From contig NZ_BJXA01000067.1 of assembly GCF_007990755.1 (NCBI RefSeq), forward strand, positions 1 through 52,559: 52,559 nt of DNA. Direction: 5' to 3'. Below are positions 9,595-17,709 of the stretch, in pieces. The position numbers and the translations under genes were made by a program. The DNA is from Nocardia ninae NBRC 108245 (GTDB lineage: Bacteria > Actinomycetota > Actinomycetes > Mycobacteriales > Mycobacteriaceae). The notes beneath the pieces are model-generated. The model ran no database searches. It saw only the letters and a program-made list of their open reading frames with translations, and was not told where the DNA came from. Numbering within the stretch: position 1 is the stretch's first letter; every line of letters begins with the position of its first letter.

Positions 9595-9707
9595 CGGTCG
9601 CTGACTGCGTCCCTGATGTCCCGGTCGCTCACTGCGTCCGTTCACTGCACGCCTCCCGGTCGCTGACCACGTCCCCGCACCGCCTCCCGGTCGCACACAC
9701 TGCGTCC
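9595..9707. repeat. Four imperfect 18-20 bp repeats between trpG and the RibD-like gene
   Basis: Copies start at 9595 (CGGTCGCTGACTGCGTCC), 9622 (one base different), 9657 (GACCACG variant) and 9688 (20-base variant). Spacer lengths differ (27, 35 and 31 bp between starts), so this is not a CRISPR array. It fills the gap between two co-directional genes. Confidence 0.65.
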
Positions 9708-9710
9708 GAT

Positions 9711-10355
9711 TTACTGCAGCACCAGCGCGGCGACCTCTGCCTCGAGCATCTCCACCAGGCCCTCGGCCGGGCGCTCGCCACAGACGCCGAGCCAGTTGGC
9801 CAGCATCCGGTGCCCGCCCTGGGTCAGCACCGATTCGGGGTGGAACTGCACACCGTGGATCGGCAGGGTGCGATGCCGCATGGCCATCACGATGCCGGAT
9901 TCGGTGCGCCCGAGTACCTCGAGCTCGTCGGGCAGCGTGTCTTCGGGGACGGTCAGCGAGTGGTAGCGCGTCGCGGTGAACGGGTCGGGCAGGCCGGCCA
10001 GCACACCGGCGCCGATGTGGAAGACCGAGCTGGTCTTGCCGTGCAGCAACTCGGGCGCGCGGGTCACCGTCGCGCCGAAGGCTTCGCCGATGGCCTGATG
10101 GCCCAGGCACACGCCGAGCAGCGGCACGGTATGCCGGGCGCAGGCCCGCACCAGGTCGATGCTGGCGCCCGCGCGATCGGGGGAACCGGGCCCGGGGCTG
10201 ATCAAAATGCCGTCGAATTCGGCTACGACGGCGTCGACATCGGCCAGGTTCGGGTCGTCGTTGCGCCACACCACGGCCTCGGCCCCCAGCTGCCCGAGGT
10301 ACTGGACCAGGTTGAAGACGAAGCTGTCGTAATTGTCGACGACCAGAACACGCAT
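9711..10355 (-). CDS. trpG: Glutamine amidotransferase subunit TrpG/PabA
   Basis: A 214-residue class I glutamine amidotransferase. Signatures: DNYDSFVFNLVQYL at the N-terminus, SPGPGSP near 54, the nucleophile elbow GVCLGHQ (Cys about 81) and the catalytic HPE in GVQFHPESV. It supplies ammonia to the chorismate-using partner for anthranilate or 4-amino-4-deoxychorismate. The orthologue in this position in mycobacteria (Rv0013) is annotated trpG; a PabA role is equally possible since the large subunit is not nearby. ATG 10355 is divergent from crgA (171 bp apart). The DUF881 gene that neighbours it in mycobacteria is not seen here. Confidence 0.9.
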   Translation of the reverse strand: MRVLVVDNYDSFVFNLVQYLGQLGAEAVVWRNDDPNLADVDAVVAEFDGILISPGPGSPDRAGASIDLVRACARHTVPLLGVCLGHQAIGEAFGATVTRAPELLHGKTSSVFHIGAGVLAGLPDPFTATRYHSLTVPEDTLPDELEVLGRTESGIVMAMRHRTLPIHGVQFHPESVLTQGGHRMLANWLGVCGERPAEGLVEMLEAEVAALVLQ

Positions 10356-10526
10356 GATCCGAGATTACGTCCCCGCACGGCACCGCGTCGCATCCAATAC
10401 CAGTTGGGATAGCCTAGAGGCACACCGGAGGGCGCCAGAGCCTCGTCCACCGTGGCGAGCGAGCTCCGCACCACCACCCGCGCCTGCCCCGCCGGTACCG
10501 ACCTGCACGCCGAATACGAGGACGTC

Positions 10527-10790
10527 ATGCCCAAGTCGAAGGTCCGGAAGAAGACCGATTACACGATCAACCCTGCCAGCCGGACGCCGGTGAAGGTGAA
10601 AGCCGGACCGTCGCCGGTCTGGTACGTCACCATCATGCTCGGTTTCATGCTCGCCGGGCTGGTGTGGCTGCTCGTCTATTACCTCGCCGCCGATCACATC
10701 AGCTGGATGAGTGATCTGAACGCCTGGAACTTCCTGATCGGATTCGGCCTCATGGTGGTCGGTCTGATCATGACCATGCGGTGGCGCTGA
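10527..10790 (+). CDS. crgA: CrgA, cell-division membrane protein
   Basis: An 87-residue protein with the CrgA signature start MPKSKVRKK, a basic N-terminal tail and two hydrophobic helices (about 32-52 and 65-83, [20 protein letters not shown] and [17 protein letters not shown]). CrgA links FtsZ, FtsQ, FtsI and CwsA at the septum in actinobacteria. ATG 10527 was chosen because family members begin MPKSKVRK; upstream frame lacks homology. Position next to trpG, the PH-domain gene and ppiA matches mycobacteria. Confidence 0.95.
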   Translation: MPKSKVRKKTDYTINPASRTPVKVKAGPSPVWYVTIMLGFMLAGLVWLLVYYLAADHISWMSDLNAWNFLIGFGLMVVGLIMTMRWR

Positions 10791-10861
10791 CACCACATCT
10801 GGGCTGTTCCAGGTAACGCAGGCACCACATCTAGATTACAGACGTGTCATTCATGCACACC

Positions 10862-10890
10862 TGTGGATGAACCTGTGGACAACTCGAGGA
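10862..10890 (-). promoter_or_regulatory. Two DnaA boxes fused to an oriC-type CTCGAGGA element
   Basis: On the - strand, TCATCCACA (10862-10870, one mismatch to TTATCCACA) and a perfect TTGTCCACA (10874-10882) lie 12 bp apart. The 16 bases at 10875-10890 (GTGGACAACTCGAGGA) are identical to 31208-31223 inside oriC. The pair sits 20-50 bases before the PH-domain gene. Confidence 0.6.
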
Positions 10891-10910
10891 GTGCTTGGGG
10901 AAAGTGACCC

Positions 10911-11393
10911 GTGACACCTGATTCTCCCGATCCACAGCCCCGCGAAGCCACGCCTCGGCTCGCCTGGACCACGCCGACACCGGCCCTCGTCGCGGTGACC
11001 GGTGGCGGTATCGTGCTGGCCGTTGCCGCGATCCTGTCCAACGAGGCCGCGAGCCGCCTGCTCATCGGGCTGGCGGCGGCGGGGCTCCTGGTGATGGCCG
11101 GCCTCGGCTTCCGCCAGCGACCACGGCTCACCGCCGTCGCGGGCGCCGACCCGCGGATGGTCGTGCGCACTCTGCTCGGTGCCGACGAATACACCCGCGA
11201 CCAGATCATCCGTGCCAGGGTGGTGGACTACCGCCGCCTCGGCCGTAAGATGCCGATGCTGGAAATCGACGTCGACCACGACGGCACCGAGCGGCTGCTG
11301 ATCTTCGGCCGCTGGGATCTGGGTGCCCGGCCCGACGACGTCTACGACACCTTGGTACGCACCCTCCGGTTGTCCGGCGAGACCACCCGCTGA
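10911..11393 (+). CDS. PH-domain membrane protein (Rv0010c-type)
   Basis: A 160-residue protein from GTG 10911. Residues about 24-68 form two hydrophobic helices (VAVTGGGIVLAVAAIL and LLIGLAAAGLLVMAGLG), followed by a cytoplasmic bacterial PH-like domain (about 70-150: RPRLTAVAGADPRMVV, ending FGRWDLGARPDDVYDTL). It corresponds in position and layout to the PH-domain membrane protein beside crgA and ppiA in mycobacteria. Molecular function is not established. Its promoter region carries two DnaA-box-like sites, so DnaA may influence its expression. Confidence 0.8.
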   Translation: MTPDSPDPQPREATPRLAWTTPTPALVAVTGGGIVLAVAAILSNEAASRLLIGLAAAGLLVMAGLGFRQRPRLTAVAGADPRMVVRTLLGADEYTRDQIIRARVVDYRRLGRKMPMLEIDVDHDGTERLLIFGRWDLGARPDDVYDTLVRTLRLSGETTR

Positions 11394-11462
11394 AAACCCC
11401 GTCCGCCCGCGAGTAGCAGCAACGCGGTCGTTGTGCTTCGCCGCGCTATCCGGCTATCCCGT

Positions 11463-11476
11463 GTTTCACGTGAAGC
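11463..11476. promoter_or_regulatory. parS-like site
   Basis: GTTTCACGTGAAGC differs by one base from the consensus GTTTCACGTGAAAC bound by ParB. It lies between the convergent PH-domain and rhomboid genes, 20 kb from oriC. Confidence 0.6.
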
Positions 11477-11496
11477 CACACGCCACGAATGCCGGG

Positions 11497-12363
11497 TCAC
11501 GCCAACGACATAGCGGTGGCGCCGATCACCCCGAACGACACCAGCGCCAGGGCCGCGACGGCGATCCAGCCGACGAGCCGTGCGGTCTCCTGCGATTTCA
11601 CACGCAACCAGCCCGGCAGGAAGAGAATGCCCAGTGTCGCGAGCGTGCCTGCGGCCAGCCCGCCGAGATGTCCCCACAGGGAGATGCCCGGCAACGAGAA
11701 GCTGATGAAGACGTTGATGCCGATCAGGATCAGCATCTGATTCGGGTTCTGCCGCAGCCGGATCAGGATGACGGTGATCGCTCCGAACAGGCCGTATACC
11801 GCGCCCGACGCACCCGCGGTGAAGCTGTCCTGCGCGAACACCATGACCGCGGCGGAACCGCCTAGCAGCGATACGAGATAGACCGCGAGGTAGCGCAGCC
11901 GCCCGAGCACCAGCTCGCCGTCCCGGCCGATCACATACAGCGCGAACATGTTGAGCAGTAGATGGATCGGACCGTAGTGCAGGAAGCCGGAGCCGATCAC
12001 CCGCCACCACTCGCCGCCGGCCACCGCCGGTGGATAGAGCATCCAGTCGATGAACAGCGCCGAGGCCCGGTTCGCCATCAGGCTTTGGGCCTGCACCGCG
12101 GTGATCGCGTAGATCGCCACGTTGATCGCGATCAACGCGTAGGTCACATACGGCAGCGACGCCCTGGCCACCGGTGCGCCTGCGACGGTGCGCACCGGCG
12201 CCACGTCACGCTGCCCTTGCCGCAGGCAGTCGACACAGTGCTGGCCGACCGCCGCGGGGCGCAGGCATTCCGGGCAGGAGGGCCGTCCGCAGCGCGTGCA
12301 CGCCAGGCCGGTCGGACGATTGGGATGGCGAACGCACGTCGGCGCAGGCGGCTGGGCGGTCAT
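11497..12363 (-). CDS. Rhomboid intramembrane serine protease with zinc-ribbon-like N-terminus
   Basis: A 288-residue protein from ATG 12363. Residues about 8-50 hold several CxxC/CxxH pairs (CVRHPNRPTGLACTRC, CPEC, CVDC), a B-box-like metal-binding module. The rest is a rhomboid domain of six or more helices with the catalytic Ser in GASGAVYGLFG and catalytic His in WGHLGGLAAG; HYGPIHLLLNM is the conserved helix-2 motif. It cleaves membrane-protein substrates within the bilayer. It starts four bases after the ppiA stop, so the two genes form an operon. Confidence 0.92.
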   Translation of the reverse strand: MTAQPPAPTCVRHPNRPTGLACTRCGRPSCPECLRPAAVGQHCVDCLRQGQRDVAPVRTVAGAPVARASLPYVTYALIAINVAIYAITAVQAQSLMANRASALFIDWMLYPPAVAGGEWWRVIGSGFLHYGPIHLLLNMFALYVIGRDGELVLGRLRYLAVYLVSLLGGSAAVMVFAQDSFTAGASGAVYGLFGAITVILIRLRQNPNQMLILIGINVFISFSLPGISLWGHLGGLAAGTLATLGILFLPGWLRVKSQETARLVGWIAVAALALVSFGVIGATAMSLA

Positions 12364-12367
12364 AAGC

Positions 12368-12895
12368 TCATTCGATCGTGATCTTGGTGATTTCGACGGG
12401 TTCCAGGGGGCGGTCATTGCGATCGGTCGCCGTCTTGGCGATGGCATCGACGACCTTGCGCGACTCCGGATCTACGACCTCACCGAAGATGCTGTGCTTG
12501 CGGTTGAGGTGCGGCTGCGGGCCGACGGTGATGAAGAACTGCGACCCGTTGGTCGCCGGTCCGGCGTTGGCCATGGCCAGCAGATAACCGCGGTCGAAGC
12601 GCAGTTCCGGGTGGAACTCGTCGCCGAACTCGTAGCCGGGTCCGCCGCGTCCGGTGCCGGTGGGGTCGCCGCCCTGAATCATGAACCCGTCCATCACCCG
12701 GTGGAACACGGCGCCGTCGTAGAACGGGCCGGTGCTGCCGCCGCTCGCATTCGGGGTGGTGTACGGCGCCGAACCGTCGGCGAGCCCGATGAAGTTGCGG
12801 ACCGTCTTGGGGGCGTGGTTACCGAAGAGCGAGATCTTGATGTCGCCGCGATTCGTGTGGAGCGTCGCCACAGCGGTCTGATTCGGTGAGGTCAC
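12368..12895 (-). CDS. ppiA: PpiA, cyclophilin-type peptidyl-prolyl isomerase
   Basis: A 175-residue cytoplasmic cyclophilin that speeds cis-trans isomerisation of Xaa-Pro bonds. Visible motifs: FGNHAPKTVRNFIGLADG, FHRVMDGFMIQGGDPTGTGRGGPGYEF (catalytic Arg in FHRV) and NGSQFFITVGP. Start is GTG 12895. There is no signal peptide. Its place next to crgA and the PH-domain gene matches mycobacteria. It is the first gene of a pair with the rhomboid protease. Confidence 0.95.
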   Translation of the reverse strand: MTSPNQTAVATLHTNRGDIKISLFGNHAPKTVRNFIGLADGSAPYTTPNASGGSTGPFYDGAVFHRVMDGFMIQGGDPTGTGRGGPGYEFGDEFHPELRFDRGYLLAMANAGPATNGSQFFITVGPQPHLNRKHSIFGEVVDPESRKVVDAIAKTATDRNDRPLEPVEITKITIE

Positions 12896-13138
12896 GCCGC
12901 AATGCTACGGTCCCGCCGCCTGGGAACCGCAGCGCACCGGCCGGTACCACCCGTGTCGGGTTGCGCCGGTAGGCGAGTTCCGGTGCGCCAGGCGAAGTTA
13001 CCCGCGATGCAACGGCGGTCGTCCGCGCCGGCCTTCAGGCCTGCCACCTGAGCCGATGGGTAGGCGTCACGGCGCACCCGGGCGAGCCGCTGAGCTGGAG
13101 CTACTGCATGAACGGCGCGGTTGTGCCAGCATGGGCCA

Positions 13139-13351
13139 ATGACCATGGGGCCCCTACATGTATCCGCACGTACTCGTAACCGGCTCATCGTCGCGGCGGC
13201 CGTCGCGCTGGCGGGTGGCGTGGCCTGGCTGGTACGCAGCAAGCGGCCGCAGCCGCCGGCCCCGGCCCCGGCGCCGCCGCGCATCGGGTACTCCCGCAAC
13301 GGCTCCGCGCCCACACCGGTAGCCGGAGCGGGCGCGGAGAACGGCCGCTAA
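13139..13351 (+). CDS. Short single-pass membrane protein, possible reduced CwsA
   Basis: A 70-residue protein (ATG 13139; ATG 13145 also possible). One hydrophobic helix (about 20-36, LIVAAAVALAGGVAWLV) is followed by a basic stretch RSKRP and a Pro/Ala-rich tail. In mycobacteria the gene between ppiA and the tRNAs is cwsA, whose C-terminus has the same plan (helix, RR/SKRP, Pro-rich). Here only that part is present and the long N-terminal helical region is missing. I infer a truncated or minimal CwsA; the evidence is position plus topology, not sequence identity. No clear ribosome site is seen. Confidence 0.45.
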   Translation: MTMGPLHVSARTRNRLIVAAAVALAGGVAWLVRSKRPQPPAPAPAPPRIGYSRNGSAPTPVAGAGAENGR

Positions 13352-13355
13352 AGGT

Positions 13356-14198
13356 TCAGCGACTGACGGTCTTCTTGTACTGCCGGACTGCCAGCGGTAC
13401 GAAGATCGCCATGATCACCACCACCCAGATCAGCGTGGTCACCTCCGGATTGCGCAGCGACCACGCGGTGGGCGTGGGTGCCACCGCACTGGTGTTGCCG
13501 AAGAGGTCGCGCGTCGCCTGGGTGAGCGCGGAGACGGGATTCCACTCGGCGATCACCCGCAGCACCGTCGGCAGCTTGTCGCTCGGCACGAAGGTGTTGC
13601 CGATGAAGGTCAGCGGGAACACCACGATGAAACTGGCGTTGTTGAAGACCTCCGGCGCCCGCACCAGCAGCCCGACGTAGGCCATGATCCAGGACACCGC
13701 GTAGGCGAACAGCAACAGCAGCAGGAACGCCAGCACCGCGTCCAGGAACGAGCCACGGATCCGCCAGCCGATCGCCAGACCGGTCAGCGACATCACCGTC
13801 AGGCTGACCACGTTGATCACCACGTCGCTGAGCGTGCGCCCGATCAGCACGGCCGACGGCGCCATCGGCAGCGAACGGAATCGGTCGATGATGCCCTTCT
13901 GCATGTCCTCGGCCAGCGCCGCGCCGGTGAACGACGCGCCGAACACCACGGTCTGCGCGAAGATGCCGCCGATCATGAACTCCCGGTAGCTCACCCCGGG
14001 GATCTCGATCGCCGAGCCGAAGATGTAGGCGAACAACAGCACGAACATGATCGGCGAGAGCGTCGAGAAGATCAGCACGTCGGGCACGCGCCTGATCTTG
14101 ATGACCCCGCGCTTGGCGATGGTCAGGCTGTCGCTCACCACCATCGACAGTTTGTCGCCGAGCGAGAGCCGCTCGTGCACCGGAGCCATGGTGGTCAT
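13356..14198 (-). CDS. ABC-2 type transporter permease (DrrB-like)
   Basis: A 280-residue ABC-2 permease with six hydrophobic segments and the family motif FGNTFVPSDKLPTVLRVIAEWNPVSALTQATRDLFGN near the C-terminus, typical of daunorubicin-resistance DrrB-type exporters. The ATG at 14198 overlaps the stop of the ATPase gene (ATGA), so the pair is translationally coupled. Likely exports a lipid, drug or secondary metabolite; the substrate cannot be read from sequence. It ends four bases beyond the convergent small membrane protein. Confidence 0.9.
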   Translation of the reverse strand: MTTMAPVHERLSLGDKLSMVVSDSLTIAKRGVIKIRRVPDVLIFSTLSPIMFVLLFAYIFGSAIEIPGVSYREFMIGGIFAQTVVFGASFTGAALAEDMQKGIIDRFRSLPMAPSAVLIGRTLSDVVINVVSLTVMSLTGLAIGWRIRGSFLDAVLAFLLLLLFAYAVSWIMAYVGLLVRAPEVFNNASFIVVFPLTFIGNTFVPSDKLPTVLRVIAEWNPVSALTQATRDLFGNTSAVAPTPTAWSLRNPEVTTLIWVVVIMAIFVPLAVRQYKKTVSR

Positions 14199-15202
14199 CG
14201 GGTCGTTCCTTCCACTGCGGCCTGCCGCTCTGCCGCGGCGCGGCCGTTGTCGTTGGTCAGTTCCTCGGCCTCGTGCCCGGTGAGGGTCAGGAAGACATCG
14301 TCGAGCGAGGGCCTGCGCAGGCCGACGTCGTTGATCCGCACGTCGTGTTCGGCGAGCTTGCCGATCGCCGCGACCAGCGCCTGTGATCCGTCGGCCACCG
14401 GGACGGTGAGGCGGCGCAGCCCGGGCTCGACGTGAATCTCGCCGTCGGCCAGGCCTTTCAGCGCCTGCATCGCGGTACCGAGGTTGTCGGCGTGGTCCAC
14501 GGTGAGCTCGATCCGGTCACCGCCCACCAGGGTCTTGAGCTCGTCGGCGGTGCCACGGGCGATGACCCTGCCGTGGTCGATCACCGCGATGGCGTCGGCC
14601 AGCCGGTCGGCCTCGTCCATGTACTGGGTGGTGAGCAGCAGCGTGGTGCCGCCCGCCACCAACTCCTCGATGACGTCCCACAGCGCGAGCCTGGCCCGCG
14701 GATCCAGGCCGGTGGTCGGCTCGTCGAGGAACAGCACCGGCGGGTTCGCGACCAGCGCACCCGCCAGATCGAGTCGCCTGCGCATACCGCCGGAGTACGT
14801 TTTCACCGGCCGGTCCGCGGCGTCGCTGAGCCGGAACCGCTCGAGCAGTTCGCGTGCGCGCTCCTTACTGCGCTGGACCCCCATGTGATACAGCCGTCCC
14901 ACCATTTCCAAATTCTCGAAGCCGGTGAGATATTCGTCCACCGCGGCGTATTGGCCGGACGCGCCGATGCGGGAGCGCAGGGTTCGTGGCTCGCGCAGCA
15001 CATCGATGCCCGCGACGGTCGCCCGCCCGGCGTCCGGCACGAGCAGGGTGGTGAGCACCCGGACCGTGGTGGTCTTACCTGCGCCGTTGGGTCCGAGCAG
15101 CGCGGTGACGGTCCCCGCCGGGACCGAGAGGTCGAGTCCATCGAGGGCGACCAGATCGCCATATCGTTTGACCAGACCCTCGGCGACTATTGCGTCGGGC
15201 AT
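14195..15202 (-). CDS. ABC transporter ATP-binding protein (DrrA-like)
   Basis: A 335-residue ATPase from ATG 15202 (ribosome site AGGAG). Walker A GPNGAGKTTTVRVL, Q-loop GASGQYAAVDEYLTGFENLEMVGRLYHM, signature TYSGGMRRRLDLAGALV, Walker B PVLFLDEPTTGLDPRAR and H-loop in LLLTTQYMDEADRLAD are all present. The C-terminal 100 residues match the DrrA accessory domain. It partners the permease downstream. Longer upstream frames to 15661 are rejected because family members start with MPDAIVAEGLVKRYG. Confidence 0.93.
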   Translation of the reverse strand: MPDAIVAEGLVKRYGDLVALDGLDLSVPAGTVTALLGPNGAGKTTTVRVLTTLLVPDAGRATVAGIDVLREPRTLRSRIGASGQYAAVDEYLTGFENLEMVGRLYHMGVQRSKERARELLERFRLSDAADRPVKTYSGGMRRRLDLAGALVANPPVLFLDEPTTGLDPRARLALWDVIEELVAGGTTLLLTTQYMDEADRLADAIAVIDHGRVIARGTADELKTLVGGDRIELTVDHADNLGTAMQALKGLADGEIHVEPGLRRLTVPVADGSQALVAAIGKLAEHDVRINDVGLRRPSLDDVFLTLTGHEAEELTNDNGRAAAERQAAVEGTTR

Positions 15203-16148
15203 GATTCTCCTGAGTTCGTGAGTTTTTCGTGGGATGTATTTGCACGACGCCAGTGATCTGGTGCCGACCGAATTCGCTGGGCCAAGGAAAAGGCCGATAC
15301 CCGAGTCAGTATTGCGCCACCCACCGACAATTTCATCCGATTTGCGCCGGTTTGCGATCTTGAGAATGCGCGAGCCCGCCACCATCGGGCATCCGCCGGT
15401 GCCGCGGTTGCCCGATGTTGCCCTCGGGGTGCGCCGAGGGCGCGGACACGGTGTGCGAGGTGGTGCGCAATCGCTCGATCCTTCTGTTGGGCAACGTGGC
15501 GAGTCTTTCTCTCTACAAAGTACAGAGTTTATGGCGGGTTGCCCACCCCCGACTCCGCCTGGACGCGCCTCCCACAAACGAAGGCCGCACCTCGATCCAG
15601 GCGGTGCTCGGGGGTGCCGGATCGAAGTGCGACCGGTTCGATACTCCCGCGTGCGGCCCACCGAGTCGTGCGTAGCGGACTACCCGAATCGTCGCCGCGC
15701 GGTACTCGTGCACCGGGCTGCGCCCACGCGAAAGCGCCCGAGCCCCTTGCTCGCTCGGACCGTTCGATCGACCGGGACCCGCTGAACACGAACGCATGTT
15801 CGCATCGGGGTACGACAGATTCCGCCGACGAATACCGACGCACATCGCGTCGGTCGCCCATCGCAGTCGAATCGTCCTCGCGGGACAGCGATTCTCCCCA
15901 CACAGCGACCGGTCGGCTTGTTTTATCCTGCCGTAGCCGACCCGAATCACAGCGCGTATCGAGCGGGTATCGACCTGCGCAACAGTGGTTTTGGCAAACA
16001 CCAGGCCACCGCCGAACAGTGGTCCCAGGGAGGGGCCCACCTACCCGAAACGGTCACGAACTAGCAGAAAGTAAGCGGACCCAAAAAATCTTCAAAAAGT
16101 GGCACTCCCCACGCGCACACAATCGGGAATCATCGCGTAGGATCATTC
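15203..16148. other. Long gap between the ABC operon and the 6C RNA
   Basis: About 950 bases with open frames on both strands but none with start, ribosome site and recognisable protein features. It must hold the promoter of the ABC operon near 15203-15260. The last 70 bases hold the promoter of the 6C RNA (TAGGAT at 16138-16143). Confidence 0.5.
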
Positions 16149-16219
16149 AAGTCGGCCCCTCCCCCCCGGGCCGACCTTACGCGGGCCTCGGCTAACTCCC
16201 CCCCTTCGCCGAGGCCCGC
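16149..16219 (+). ncRNA. 6C small RNA (B11-type)
   Basis: Two consecutive hairpins each carry a run of seven cytosines in the loop, the defining plan of the actinobacterial 6C RNA. Hairpin 1: GTCGGCCC (16151-16158) / GGGCCGAC (16168-16175). Hairpin 2: CGGGCCTCGGC (16182-16192) / GCCGAGGCCCG (16208-16218). The leader CATTCAAGTCGGCCCCTCC follows a -10-like TAGGAT at 16138-16143, placing the 5' end near 16149. The C-rich loops are on the + strand, fixing the orientation. In mycobacteria this RNA pairs through the C-rich loops with G-rich translation-initiation regions. Hairpin 2 may also end transcription from the convergent gene at 16239. Confidence 0.85.
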
Positions 16220-16238
16220 TCCCCATTTCCGGACCAGG

Positions 16239-17168
16239 TCAGACGGCCTGATTCTCCCCGGGTAACACCGATCGCCAGGCCGTAGCCAGACGCTGATCGC
16301 GCACCCGTCCGGCGATCCCGAGCAGCGGACGATCCCGCTCCCATCGCTGTCCGGTCACCGAATCCACGGACGCCCACAGCGAATCCAGCTCCGCCAGCAA
16401 CCGCTCGACGGACTCGAAGATGCCACCCAGCGCGATGTGCACGCCCGGCGAACTCGGCGCATCGAGATCGAGTCCACGCACCGCCGCCACCACGGTGAGC
16501 AGTCGCTCCAGCACGGACTGCGACCAGCCCGCCTCGCGCGCCACCCGCACCAGCCAGCCGAGCGCCGCGGCCAGCACATGGATGTCCTCGATCGTGCGGA
16601 ACGGCTTGAGGTAATCCAGGTAGCCGTCACCCGGTAACACCTCTGCCGCAACATCTGTCAGTGTGACCATGGCATGCGGGATCTCCGGGGCAAACGGAGT
16701 CTCGGGCAGATTCGTCACGTGCACCCCGGTCGCACGGGCGTCGACCAGGGTGGCGCGCAACCGATTCCGGCCGTCCTCGGCCGCTCCCACGCTGGCCAGC
16801 ACCACCAGCCGCTGCGCCAGCTTGCCCAGCGTGGCAAAGGTTTTGGTCCCGTTGAGCCGGAACTCGCCGCCGTCCTCGGTCAGCGTGGTCCGGATCGCCG
16901 CCGGATGCCCGCCACCCGCTTCGGTCGCACACAACGCGACCAGTTCGTCAGCGGGCAGATCCGGGATCAGCGTGCGTACCGCCTCCTGATACCCGGACAG
17001 GAACGCGTAACCGAGCCGGTCGGCGCCGAAGCCGCCCGCGATGGCGACATCGACCGGTTTGCCGAATCGGTTCGCGGCCACCCGATGTCGTGTCCAGGCC
17101 GCGCCGGCATCATCGAGCGGCGTGGAGGCGAGCGGTTCGGTCAGCAGGAAATCGAGCACGGAGTCCAC
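16239..17168 (-). CDS. Acyl-CoA dehydrogenase-like flavoprotein (short)
   Basis: A 309-residue protein from GTG 17168 resembling acyl-CoA dehydrogenases in its middle part: ALCATEAGGGHPAAIRTTLTEDGGEFRLNGTKTFATLG fits the FAD-binding beta domain, and the helical C-terminus follows. It is shorter than typical members (about 380), with the N-terminal helical domain and the usual catalytic Glu region not obvious, so it may be a divergent or non-dehydrogenase member. The next gene on the same strand (flavoprotein at 17209) is 40 bases upstream, suggesting co-transcription. Confidence 0.7.
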   Translation of the reverse strand: MDSVLDFLLTEPLASTPLDDAGAAWTRHRVAANRFGKPVDVAIAGGFGADRLGYAFLSGYQEAVRTLIPDLPADELVALCATEAGGGHPAAIRTTLTEDGGEFRLNGTKTFATLGKLAQRLVVLASVGAAEDGRNRLRATLVDARATGVHVTNLPETPFAPEIPHAMVTLTDVAAEVLPGDGYLDYLKPFRTIEDIHVLAAALGWLVRVAREAGWSQSVLERLLTVVAAVRGLDLDAPSSPGVHIALGGIFESVERLLAELDSLWASVDSVTGQRWERDRPLLGIAGRVRDQRLATAWRSVLPGENQAV

Positions 17169-17208
17169 CCGTGCACGGTAACCGGCGGTGCGATGGAGAG
17201 CGGCTCGA

Positions 17209-17709
17209 TCACCCGGCGGCGCGTGCCGACTCGGGCCGGGCCTGCCAGATCCGGCTGCGCAGATCCCGGCCTCGAATCACCTGGATCCGCCACGGGTCCA
17301 GCCGCAGGATCTGCAGCTTCGGGTCCTGCGGTGAGTGCCAGAACTGGCCGAGGTCGTATCCGGCGCCCGGCGGGCTGGTCTGCCGATACAGCTGCCACAC
17401 CCGCTCTCTGATCTCGGGCGCGTCGGCCCACTCGGCCGTCGCGTCTACCGCAACCGAATTGTTGCCCGGTGCCCAGTAGGAGAAGTTCACATGTGGATTG
17501 GCGGCGATGTGTGCCGCTTTGACCGGGGTCTTGTAGGTGGCCAGCCAGCCGAGTGGAGTGCCGTCCGCGTGCTCCCAGACCGGGATCAGCACCCGGGTCC
17601 GCGGCCGATGCTGCTTGTCCACGGTCACCATGGTGGCGTAGCCGATCTGCCCGACGTAGGTGTCGAACTCCGTCTCGATGTCGGCGAAAGCCGTCACCTT
17701 GCTCGTCAT
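17209..17709 (-). CDS. Pyridoxamine 5'-phosphate oxidase-like (PPOX) flavin/F420 protein
   Basis: A 166-residue split-barrel protein of the PPOX superfamily, which binds FMN or F420. Recognisable elements: IGYATMVTVDKQHRPRTRVLIPVWE, GWLATYKTPVKAAHIAANPHVNFSYWAPGNNSVAV and the C-terminal LQILRLDPWRIQVI. Probably a small oxidoreductase; the substrate is unknown. ATG 17709. A short inverted repeat (17804-17818) lies 95 bases upstream and may be its operator. Confidence 0.82.
   Translation of the reverse strand: MTSKVTAFADIETEFDTYVGQIGYATMVTVDKQHRPRTRVLIPVWEHADGTPLGWLATYKTPVKAAHIAANPHVNFSYWAPGNNSVAVDATAEWADAPEIRERVWQLYRQTSPPGAGYDLGQFWHSPQDPKLQILRLDPWRIQVIRGRDLRSRIWQARPESARAAG

Noticed and set aside
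9595-9707. CRISPR-like array
   Set aside because: Only four imperfect short repeats with uneven 9-17 base spacers and no cas genes.
15234-16195. Several overlapping frames on both strands in the gap before the 6C RNA
   Set aside because: None has start plus ribosome site plus recognisable protein sequence; Arg/Pro/Ser-rich like random GC-rich translation.
16182-16218. Simple bidirectional terminator between the gap and the acyl-CoA dehydrogenase gene
   Set aside because: The second C-loop hairpin alone could be read that way, but with the first C-loop hairpin and TAGGAT box the 6C RNA explains all of it.
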